Part shown: piece by piece, positions 8,109-14,114 of the stretch | Layout of the letters: each line of letters starts with the position of its first letter | Position numbering within the stretch: position 1 is the first letter of the stretch | Origin: Chitinophagaceae bacterium UBA7600 | GTDB taxonomy: Bacteria; Bacteroidota; Bacteroidia; Chitinophagales; Chitinophagaceae | DNA length: 14,114 nucleotides | Direction: 5' to 3' | Assembly: GCA_002478885.1 (NCBI GenBank) | Contig: DLKC01000067.1 | Location: 1 to 14,114, forward strand | Notes under the pieces: generated by a model | Seen by the model: only the letters and a program-made list of their open reading frames with translations | The model's database searches: none | What the model was told of the DNA's origin: nothing | Made by a program: the position numbers and the translations under genes

Positions 8109-8232
8109 GTGACAGGTGAGATCCTATTTGAGGGTGATGCAATTATCCCGGAGCCCGTCCATCCTGCCTTTTTTGTGCCCGCCTGTTGTAGCCTGGTACA
8201 GCAGTTGAAGTGTGCGACCCCGGATCATTCCT

Positions 8233-8261
8233 CCCGGGGCAAGCGCAAAAGCCGCCCCGGG
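8233..8261. repeat. GC-rich hairpin in the 3' region after the TRAFs-binding gene
   Basis: CCCGGGGC (8233-8240) and GCCCCGGG (8254-8261) are perfect 8-bp inverted arms separated by 13 bases. They lie 62-90 bases downstream of the stop of the minus-strand gene ending at 8323. The rest of the 311-bp gap between that gene and fic (8012-8322), apart from the operator array, shows no gene. A terminator role is possible, but no T-run follows on the - strand. Confidence 0.35.
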
Positions 8262-8322
8262 GACAGCAAGCCGGGTAACCAATAATTTTTCTTATCAATC
8301 CTTGCCCTGGAGCTGCCTGTTA

Positions 8323-9594
8323 TTACTGCGCCAAAACCTGTTTGATCGTTTCGATTTTTGCCTTTTGGTCTTCGTAAGCACTTATAGCAAAACTGTCGTC
8401 CATCGCGTCGGCTTCGGCTTTGGCTTTTTGCTCATACGCGGTTTGCTTATCGGTGTCCCCTTTATAATTATACGCCTCTGCAATCGTAAATAATACCCAT
8501 ACCCTGTCGCCCTGTTCTGCAAAGCCTGCACCGGCTTCAATAGCAAGCGAAACTTTTAAGACCTTGTTTCGCGTGGAGTCGGCATCGGTGCGGGTATCTT
8601 CCCACTCATCGTCAGCATTCGCTTTTTGAATGGACGCTTTCCTGTACAGCATGTAGGCCGCATTGATGCCATTGTAGTAATCCTGTTTTAAGCTAAAGCC
8701 CCTGTCGTAATACCAGATCGCTTCTTCGAGGTATTTAGGGTTTGCATTGAGTTCAAAGATCCGTTTGTTGATAGCACCGCTCAGGCCGAGAATCTCCACG
8801 TCCTGTGTATCTTTTGGCGCCAGCGGCGTAAGAATAGCCATGGCCTGCGCCAGCATAAACATGTCTTTGTCATCGGATTTGTAAGTACACAAGGCACGCC
8901 TGCATTCGATAAATGGCAGGTCGCTTTTTGGCGCGAGGTTCTTGTCCACATAACTTTTAGCGGTATCAAACAAAGAAATGGCCAGCTTCCAGTCCTTCTT
9001 TCTTTTGGCTGCTTCGGCACGTGCCATCAACGCCGAAAAAGGTTCCATAACGGGAGCCGGGTCCTTGTCGCCAAACATCGGGTCTTTATTGGGATCGAGT
9101 ATATCATAAACAGGACTGTCGCTGGGAAGGAGGTTGTTCTCCAGGTTTTCGACAATATTCTTTAATACCTTTTTGAACCGCTCTGCTTCCTCGTCGGTAA
9201 TGCCGTCGGGGCTGTGCTGGTAACCCTGGATCACGTGGTGACTCACATCAAAAGGCGGTGTCGGTGAAAGGTGTGCCCAGTCGGAGATGATGATGGTATG
9301 GCATTTCTTCAGCGCATGCCTTACGCCCAGTTCCCAAATGGCATTGGCATTGAGGCAGGTGATGTCGCAGATGACGATGTCAGACTCATTGATGGCTTTG
9401 ATCATTACCTGGTCGATGCTGCCGGACACATTCATATCGCAGGCACGCTGGCATTTGATGCCCAGTTCATCGAATACCGGTTTTATGAGTTTGCTGTAGG
9501 TCTGGTTAAGGTCGAGCATGCGCGCAACACCCGTTGCATAACTGGGTTTGGTGCCAAAGCCAATGACCACGAAACAGAAATTATACGTTTTCAT
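8323..9594 (-). CDS. TIR/nucleoside-deoxyribosyltransferase-like domain fused to TPR-like TRAFs-binding domain (ASK-related)
   Basis: The 423-residue product has two parts. Residues 1 to about 125 form an alpha/beta domain like nucleoside 2-deoxyribosyltransferases and TIR-like NAD hydrolases. It has a first strand FCFVVIGFGTK, then SDIVICDITCLNAN (Asp77) and IWELGVRHAL with Glu88 at the position of the catalytic glutamate. After a charged linker, residues from about 190 onward are helical, with TPR-like pairs (RAEAAKRKKDWKLAISLFDTA, YLEEAIWYYDRGFSL), matching the TRAFs-binding region of animal ASK kinases. It probably acts as a cytosolic stress or conflict protein whose N-terminal domain cleaves a nucleotide or NAD-like substrate (inference). 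The ATG at 9594 is preferred because the domain starts right after it; an in-frame ATG at 9621 adds nine residues but sits in a hairpin loop. It lies downstream of the AI-2E gene on the same strand. Confidence 0.85.
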   Translation of the reverse strand: MKTYNFCFVVIGFGTKPSYATGVARMLDLNQTYSKLIKPVFDELGIKCQRACDMNVSGSIDQVMIKAINESDIVICDITCLNANAIWELGVRHALKKCHTIIISDWAHLSPTPPFDVSHHVIQGYQHSPDGITDEEAERFKKVLKNIVENLENNLLPSDSPVYDILDPNKDPMFGDKDPAPVMEPFSALMARAEAAKRKKDWKLAISLFDTAKSYVDKNLAPKSDLPFIECRRALCTYKSDDKDMFMLAQAMAILTPLAPKDTQDVEILGLSGAINKRIFELNANPKYLEEAIWYYDRGFSLKQDYYNGINAAYMLYRKASIQKANADDEWEDTRTDADSTRNKVLKVSLAIEAGAGFAEQGDRVWVLFTIAEAYNYKGDTDKQTAYEQKAKAEADAMDDSFAISAYEDQKAKIETIKQVLAQ

Positions 9595-9598
9595 AAGC

Positions 9599-9633
9599 GA
9601 AGTAGTTTTTGTGTTGGTCATTAAAACTACTTC
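9599..9633. repeat. Perfect 11-bp inverted repeat with flanking T-run at the start of the TRAFs-binding gene
   Basis: GAAGTAGTTTT (9599-9609) and AAAACTACTTC (9623-9633) are perfect inverted arms with a 13-base loop, followed on the + strand by seven Ts (9634-9640). On the + strand this has the layout of an intrinsic terminator, yet no + strand gene lies upstream of it. On the - strand it forms a hairpin in the leader of the TRAFs-binding gene, ending four bases before the ATG at 9594, with the alternative ATG (9621) in its loop. Either an antisense terminator or a translation-control hairpin would fit. Confidence 0.6.
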
Positions 9634-9679
9634 TTTTTTTAAACAGGCAAAGTCATTTTCGGGTGAACAGCGGCATGGA

Positions 9680-10786
9680 TCAGGCAGCAGCCTTTGCTTT
9701 TTTCACCGGTTTTCGCCTTCCCAGCTTTGTCCACCGCGCATCATCTTCATCGCCGAGCAACATGGCCCAGGGCTTTAGTTCTTCCACATGATCAAATATT
9801 ACTTTGCAGATGGCTACAAAAGGCAGGCTTAAGAACATGCCGCCAACGCCACAGAGGGCACCGCCGACGAGCACGGCCAGTATGGAGACCAGCGCATTCA
9901 GTTTTACGCTGGCACCAATAATGCGCGGCACGAGGAAATTATTATCGATGAACTGTACGATAAAAAAAACGGCCATGCTGCCCAGCGCCTTAAAGGTATC
10001 GCCTGTATTGCTTAAGGTTACGATGGCTGTAAGCCCGAGCGAGATAAGTCCGCCGATATATGGAATCAGGTTCAGTATTGACCCGATCACACCCAGCAAT
10101 ATGGCGTAAGGCGCACCGATGATCAGCAGGCCTATGGAATTCAATACCGCGACACAACCTGTTTCGATGAGCAGGCCTGATACGTATTGGCGGATCACTT
10201 CCCTTATCTTGCCGATTACCCGTGCAACGGTGCCTGCATGTTTATCCTCAAAGATCTTGATGGTGAACATAACGAGGTGTGTGCGGTAATACATAAAAAG
10301 GAAAGTGTAAACCGGCACCAGGAACAGGGTGCCCAGTGAAGCGGTTAAGATTTCAAGGGTGGTACCCGCCACCGCTTTTGCATCGCCCATACCATCATTT
10401 TTGGCATCGGTAATCACCTGGTTTTGCTGTTGTTTGCTGACGTGAAAAGTATCGTCGATCCAATCCTGGATCTTTAAGATAAAACCGGCCAGGTTCTTTT
10501 TGACAGCAGGAAGGTCGTCTACGAAAGAAGAGACCTGGTAAGAGAGAAACATGATCAGTGCGACCAGTACGATAGCGGCGATGAGCAGCGCGACCAGGAT
10601 ACTTACCACACGGGGCAGGCCAATATTTGTCATCTTTTGTTCCAACGGAAATAACAGTACCGCGATAAGAAAGGAAAAGCCGAGCGGCAGTATGATGCCC
10701 TGCCCGATATAGAATAAGAAAAACAGGATGCATAACAGGAAAAGGATACAGGTGATCTTTACATAGAGCGGCAGAGGCGTTGCCAT
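9680..10786 (-). CDS. AI-2E family (YdiK/PerM-like) polytopic membrane transporter
   Basis: The 368-residue inner-membrane protein has the AI-2E/PerM layout. Closely spaced helices lie at about 8-48 and 62-90, followed by a soluble stretch with DDLPAVKKNLAGF and many Gln/Asp/Lys residues (about 95-150). A second block of helices carries the conserved IGSILNLIPYIGGLIS loop (about 255-270) and FIDNNFLVPRIIG (about 300-312). The C-terminus is a basic cytosolic tail (RRKPVKKAKAAA). Family members export small molecules or ions (named after autoinducer-2 export, and including Na+/H+ antiporters); the substrate here is unknown. The ATG at 10786 is preferred over an in-frame TTG at 10828. It is 85 bp upstream of the TRAFs-binding gene on the same strand, so they may share a transcript. 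An inverted repeat spans its start codon. Confidence 0.9.
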   Translation of the reverse strand: MATPLPLYVKITCILFLLCILFFLFYIGQGIILPLGFSFLIAVLLFPLEQKMTNIGLPRVVSILVALLIAAIVLVALIMFLSYQVSSFVDDLPAVKKNLAGFILKIQDWIDDTFHVSKQQQNQVITDAKNDGMGDAKAVAGTTLEILTASLGTLFLVPVYTFLFMYYRTHLVMFTIKIFEDKHAGTVARVIGKIREVIRQYVSGLLIETGCVAVLNSIGLLIIGAPYAILLGVIGSILNLIPYIGGLISLGLTAIVTLSNTGDTFKALGSMAVFFIVQFIDNNFLVPRIIGASVKLNALVSILAVLVGGALCGVGGMFLSLPFVAICKVIFDHVEELKPWAMLLGDEDDARWTKLGRRKPVKKAKAAA

Positions 10787-10812
10787 AGCTGGTTTTTTTA
10801 GCTGAGCTATGG
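10783..10812. repeat. Inverted repeat spanning the AI-2E gene start codon
   Basis: CCATAGCT (10783-10790) and AGCTATGG (10805-10812) are perfect 8-bp arms around a 14-base loop that contains seven Ts on the + strand. The downstream arm on the coding strand (AGCTATGG) includes the ATG (10786-10784). A hairpin in the mRNA would sequester the start codon; alternatively it is a protein-binding site. Confidence 0.45.
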
Positions 10813-11058
10813 TACAATTTAATGCCAATAAAATACGGGTTAGAGCGTTTAGCAGCCGGCAGCAGATGTGTGGCTATTTTTACCTGCCTGCTGAATAAAT
10901 TCCTTACCCGGTGTTGTTAGCAGTCCTTCCATCACTACGGCAGTTTGCGGATACCGTTGTTTGGGACCAGTGGATACAGGATCAATTTTAGCCGATTATG
11001 CCCCCGCAAATGCCGGTAACAATTGTGTAAGCGCCTGCATAAAATGCTTTTCTTTTTT

Positions 11059-11070
11059 TAGCAATTGCTA
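11059..11070. promoter_or_regulatory. Perfect 12-bp palindrome next to a T-run
   Basis: TAGCAATTGCTA reads the same on both strands and directly follows seven Ts (11053-11059, the last being the first palindrome base). This could be an operator half-site pair, but no gene start is near enough to say which gene it would serve. Confidence 0.25.
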
Positions 11071-11150
11071 GCCGGGAAAAGCGGTATTTTGCGTATCTTT
11101 CTTTTTCCCGCGAAAAGGAACATCCTAACCCATTCCCCCAACCATTTCCC

Positions 11151-11165
11151 AGCCGGAAACCGGCT
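11151..11165. repeat. Small GC-rich hairpin
   Basis: AGCCGG-AAA-CCGGCT is a perfect 6-bp stem with a three-base loop. Its core (CCGG-AAA-CCGG) is almost the same as the hairpin at 4161-4176, the only other such structure seen in the window. Confidence 0.4.
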
Positions 11166-11210
11166 ATTACTGAAACTCCCCTACCGGCCACCGCCTGCAA
11201 AAATATCCAA

Positions 11211-11260
11211 ATAACGAAGGATGAGCGAAGGATGAACGAAAGATGGGCGAAGGATGAATG
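11211..11260 (+). repeat. 11-bp tandem repeat, about 4.5 copies
   Basis: Successive units are ATAACGAAGG (11211, one base short), ATGAGCGAAGG (11221), ATGAACGAAAG (11232), ATGGGCGAAGG (11243) and a partial ATGAATG (11254), consensus ATGARCGAAGG. Seventeen bases further on, GGTATT recurs at 11277, 11288 and 11299, again every 11 bp. The period is close to one DNA turn and the units do not keep a reading frame, so this is a non-coding intergenic repeat. Confidence 0.75.
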
Positions 11261-11716
11261 ACTTTAACTACGCTTTGGTATTCCCCAGGTATTAGTGCGG
11301 TATTGCTTAAGGGTTGGGCAAGTGACAGGCAGCTGAGGCCCGGTTACGCCCGTATTGTTAGCGGCTTTTTAGAAAAGCGCTGTTACCCGGCAGCCAGGTT
11401 TGCCAGGCCATTGCAAATCTTATGTACCGGGCTGAAGTGCTGCAATGGGGCTTTGGTTGCGGCGCACACTTGTGCGGTGGGGGTGATGTGGGGCAGGGTG
11501 GGGAGCATTTGAATATTAGAAGCTAGACGTGATGCACACGGCTGCAGAATGGGAATGCACACTTGTTGTATTTGAGCCGCACGTAGCCATTATATTATTC
11601 TAGTGATAAACTTTGATGCCAACGTTAAGTAAAGTAGCTATAAGCCCATATTCAAAAAATAGAATTGCATAGTTCATTGAGTAAATTTAATTTTATCAAT
11701 TAAAAGAAATCCCTAT

Positions 11717-13117
11717 ATGCCTGACCTAGTAGCTGAACCGATTGGACTAATTGAAGACATAAATTCAAGACCTGAAGATGTAGACAAATTAATTATTTCA
11801 AATATCGAGAAAGCTACTGCGGAAAATTCAAATATTTGGACAAGTCCCGATTACAACAAAAGAGAATATATTCATAGTTTCTTTCAGTATCCTGCTCGCA
11901 TGATTCCAGCTGTCCAAAGAAAATTAATTGAAATAATAATTGAAGCGAAACCAGACATTGAAAATATGATCGATCCGTTTATGGGTTCGGCAACTACACT
12001 CGTCGCATGCATGGAATCTGGATTAAATTGTTACGGACAAGATATTAATCCTTTGGCGATTTTAATAGGGAAGGCCAGAACTGGACCGTATTATACCGAA
12101 GCATTGAAAGAAAAAAGTAGCGAACTGTTGAAAATAATTGAGAACGATAGGTCTGAAAATATTGAAATTTCGTTTGACAATTTGAGCAAATGGTTCAAAC
12201 GAAATGTAATAATTGAATTATCAAAAATTGTTAGAGCTATAAAAAAGCAGACTTCTCCGTTTGCAAGAAGATTTTTTTGGGTTGTTTTGGCAGAAACCGT
12301 TCGAGTAACGTCAAATGACCGAACGTCGACCTACAAATTACATGTAAGAAAAAAAGAGGAAATAGCAAAAAGGCAATTTTCCGCTATTGATGTTTTTGCT
12401 CTTCATTTAGATAAATGCATTGAAGATTTTGAGTTGCACGCAAACTTATTGAAAGAAAAGGCGATGTTAACCAAACGCTCATATAAATCGAAATTAGATA
12501 TTATACTTTGGGATTCAAAGCAAAGCATTTATTCTCCAAATAATACAGAGTTTTATGACTTATTAGTTTCATCACCTCCATATGGCGACAATAAAACAAC
12601 AGTCACTTATGGACAAAATTCGTATTTACCGTTGCAATGGATTGAGATGAGTGACATAGATCCACAAGCTACAAAAGGTATATTAAAAACCACCACGGAA
12701 ATTGATGCCAAGTCACTCGGTGGAGTTCTAAAAAATATTAATGAAACAAAACTGCATGATTTATTTTTTAAAAGCCCCACGTTAAAAAAAACGTACGATA
12801 ATGTGGTAAGGAATTCCTCCGCAAAGCATGTAAAAAAGGTCGCTGCTTTTTTTTTAGATCTTGACAAAACCATTGATAATATTTTTTCTGTAATGAAGCC
12901 CAATAGTTACCAAATTTGGACGATTGGAAATAGGACGGTAGCAAAAGTTGAAATTCCAAATGACGAAATTATTATCGAGCTTATTACCTCCAAGGGAGGT
13001 AAATTAATAACTCAAGTTGAAAGAGAAATAATAAATAAGAGGATGGCAAAAAAGAACAAGGATACGTCTCTTATGAATACTGAAGATATTTTAATTTTTC
13101 GAAAAATTGAAGAATAG
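11717..13117 (+). CDS. DNA methyltransferase (amino-group, N4-cytosine/N6-adenine type)
   Basis: The 466-residue product is a site-specific DNA methyltransferase. The AdoMet-binding motif I is MIDPFMGSATTL (Asp86-Leu95), preceded by SFFQYPARMIP, a conserved lead-in of this family, and followed by YGQDINPLA (the acidic ribose contact). The catalytic motif IV is SSPPYGD (Ser286-Pro-Pro-Tyr289), most often seen in N4-cytosine enzymes. Motif I precedes motif IV by about 200 residues, a gap filled by a helical segment with SNDRTSTYKLHVRKK that may hold target-recognition functions. The C-terminal part has IWTIGNRTV. The gene is clearly A/T-richer than everything to its left, suggesting horizontal transfer. 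It overlaps the downstream GHKL ATPase gene by 11 bp, so they form an operon. Methylation target and any restriction partner are not identifiable here. Confidence 0.93.
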   Translation: MPDLVAEPIGLIEDINSRPEDVDKLIISNIEKATAENSNIWTSPDYNKREYIHSFFQYPARMIPAVQRKLIEIIIEAKPDIENMIDPFMGSATTLVACMESGLNCYGQDINPLAILIGKARTGPYYTEALKEKSSELLKIIENDRSENIEISFDNLSKWFKRNVIIELSKIVRAIKKQTSPFARRFFWVVLAETVRVTSNDRTSTYKLHVRKKEEIAKRQFSAIDVFALHLDKCIEDFELHANLLKEKAMLTKRSYKSKLDIILWDSKQSIYSPNNTEFYDLLVSSPPYGDNKTTVTYGQNSYLPLQWIEMSDIDPQATKGILKTTTEIDAKSLGGVLKNINETKLHDLFFKSPTLKKTYDNVVRNSSAKHVKKVAAFFLDLDKTIDNIFSVMKPNSYQIWTIGNRTVAKVEIPNDEIIIELITSKGGKLITQVEREIINKRMAKKNKDTSLMNTEDILIFRKIEE

Positions 13118-14114
13118 TACAACAAATAGCCCCATCAGTAAGAAATCACCCCATTTTGATATTAGCGCTGCTGTTGTGAAACAATTGGGCGAGGAGCTAG
13201 TAACTGATGAAGTAACTGCGCTCATGGAACTTGTAAAGAACGCTTATGATGCAGATGCCACATGGGTAAAAATTGCAATTAATACAAAGGGTGTTTATTC
13301 AGATAGTACCAAATATTTTACTGATAACAAATCTGGGTTTATAACAGTTGAAGACAACGGCTTTGGGATGAACGAGGATGAGATAATTGATGGGTGGCTT
13401 GTCATATCCGTCTCCGAAAAGAGAAAAATGAAAAGTGAAGGCCGAACTACGCCTGAAGGTAGAACGCCGCTTGGAGATAAGGGATTAGGAAGGCTAAGTA
13501 CGCAACGGCTTGGTGACAGATTAGAAATGCTAACAGTAAAGGAGTATACAACTAATATAAATCATATTGCCTTTGATTGGGCTTCTTTTACAGAAGATAT
13601 CTCACTGTCAAGTGTTCCTATCTATATTAATAGAATTCAAGACAATAAAGCCAAAAAAGGAACAAAATTAATCATAACGAACCTGAAAGATAATAAGGTT
13701 TGGGAAGGTGATGCTGCTGACAGAATTAAAGGACAACTCTCCCAATTGATCTTCCCATATGAAAATATGAGAAGATTTAGAGTTTTCTTGTCTTTCAATG
13801 AAGAGCAAATAGATTTTGATGAACTAAATGGAGATCTACGAGATCAAGCTACCGGAAGATTTGAAATTATGTATGCGAACAATCAACTTATTATACGAGG
13901 CCGAATTAAACTATTGAAATTATTAGGTAATAAATCCGATGATCGTGGTTTTTATGATAAATTAATTTCTAATGATTTAGGGCTTAACTTTTTTTCCTTT
14001 TTGACAAATCCAAAATCAAACAAAAAACATTTTTTAAGCAATATTGAGTACCTAGGGAAAAGTGGATGGTTTTTTAAATTTAACCTCGTCAAGAACATTA
14101 TTGAAATTCCAAAT
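13107..14114 (+). CDS. GHKL/Hsp90-like ATPase, N-terminal part (partial at right edge), MTase-associated
   Basis: The frame is open from an upstream stop at 13092 to the end of the window, giving 336 residues with no stop. All three ATP-lid motifs of the GHKL fold are present: ELVKNAYDADA (Glu41, Asn45, Asp48), VEDNGFGM (Asp83-Met88) and PLGDKGLGRL (Gly123-Gly128). Their form is that of Hsp90/MutL/MORC ATPases rather than histidine kinases, and no H-box precedes them. No ATG occurs before the first motif, so the TTG at 13107 is the only plausible common start; it lies inside the methyltransferase gene, overlapping it by 11 bp. Such ATPases are known next to methyltransferases in restriction-modification-like operons. 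A nucleotide-driven clamp used in DNA restriction or phage defence is inferred. The C-terminal domains, which would decide the function, are outside the window. Confidence 0.88.
   Translation, partial: MKNSTTNSPISKKSPHFDISAAVVKQLGEELVTDEVTALMELVKNAYDADATWVKIAINTKGVYSDSTKYFTDNKSGFITVEDNGFGMNEDEIIDGWLVISVSEKRKMKSEGRTTPEGRTPLGDKGLGRLSTQRLGDRLEMLTVKEYTTNINHIAFDWASFTEDISLSSVPIYINRIQDNKAKKGTKLIITNLKDNKVWEGDAADRIKGQLSQLIFPYENMRRFRVFLSFNEEQIDFDELNGDLRDQATGRFEIMYANNQLIIRGRIKLLKLLGNKSDDRGFYDKLISNDLGLNFFSFLTNPKSNKKHFLSNIEYLGKSGWFFKFNLVKNIIEIPN

Larger units (their letters stand above)
10829..11716. other. Long gene-poor stretch between the AI-2E gene and the methyltransferase gene
   Basis: About 890 bases hold no open frame that reads as a protein. 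The two short frames at 10988-11200 (-) and 11258-11512 (+) have composition and content typical of chance. The stretch does contain a 12-bp palindrome (11059-11070), a small hairpin (11151-11165), 11-bp-period repeats (11211-11309), a 10-base direct repeat GCACACTTGT (11464 and 11557), and an abrupt change to A/T-rich sequence near 11575. I find no tRNA, recognisable transposase remnant or clear promoter. Confidence 0.6.

Noticed and set aside
10395..10817. - strand open frame of 140 residues in another frame of the AI-2E gene
   Set aside because: The AI-2E frame over the same bases gives clear membrane helices; this one is Arg/Ser/Pro-rich noise.
10988..11200. - strand open frame of 70 residues in the gene-poor stretch
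   Set aside because: No domain, no promoter or conserved-looking start; it overlaps a palindrome and a hairpin, which better explain the sequence.
11258..11512. + strand open frame of 84 residues downstream of the 11-bp repeats
   Set aside because: It begins within the repeat region, has no family resemblance and is rich in Cys, Gly and Arg as expected by chance in G/C-rich sequence.
11521..11716. Promoter for the methyltransferase operon
   Set aside because: Several partial matches to TAnnTTTG exist in the A/T-rich leader (for example AAACTTTG near 11609), but none has a TTTG at the right distance.

Overview
The window looks like a chromosomal segment from a Bacteroidota bacterium, probably of the Chitinophagaceae type (Chitinophaga/Niastella-like). 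The reasons are a KdpD split into two proteins, a lack of Shine-Dalgarno sequences before the genes, a relaxed lipobox in the lipoprotein-like beta-lactamase homologue, and the protein flavour. The genus assignment is inference; no rRNA or tRNA is visible.

Region 1 (1-4045, + strand) is the distal half of a kdp potassium-uptake operon: the C-terminal part of kdpB, then kdpC, a stand-alone KdpD N-terminal sensor domain (Walker A/B plus USP-like region), and a separate membrane histidine kinase (HAMP-PAS-HisKA-HATPase) whose ATG shares a base with the kdpD stop. Together the last two look like one KdpD function carried on two polypeptides. No KdpE-type regulator follows.

Region 2 (4186-6813) has a convergent serine beta-lactamase-family lipoprotein (-) and a divergent short-chain dehydrogenase (+).

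Region 3 (6905-10786, all - strand) holds three genes. In transcription order they are an AI-2E-family membrane protein, a two-domain protein (nucleoside-deoxyribosyltransferase/TIR-like N-terminus plus TPR-like TRAFs-binding C-terminus, a bacterial relative of part of the animal ASK signalling proteins), and a self-inhibited Fic AMP-transferase with a DUF4172-like N-terminus and a winged-helix C-terminus. Just before fic lies the most striking non-coding pattern of the window: six copies of a 13-bp element (consensus TATTCTCCGCATA, alternating orientation). They form two triplets with the same internal spacing, offset by exactly 53 bp. This looks like an operator array, perhaps for autoregulation by the Fic C-terminal helix-turn-helix. 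Inverted repeats also sit at the starts of the AI-2E gene and the TRAFs-binding gene.

Region 4 (10787-11716) is a long gene-poor stretch with an 11-bp-period tandem repeat (11211-11260), a following set of GGTATT words at the same 11-bp period, a 12-bp palindrome and a small hairpin. Base composition turns sharply A/T-rich near 11575.

Region 5 (11717-14114, + strand, A/T-rich) is a likely horizontally acquired defence module. A DNA methyltransferase (DPFMGSATT and SPPY motifs) overlaps by 11 bp a GHKL/Hsp90-like ATPase that must start at TTG and runs off the end of the window. This pairing resembles the restriction-modification operons with MutL/MORC-like ATPases; the nuclease or helicase partners, if any, would lie beyond the right edge.
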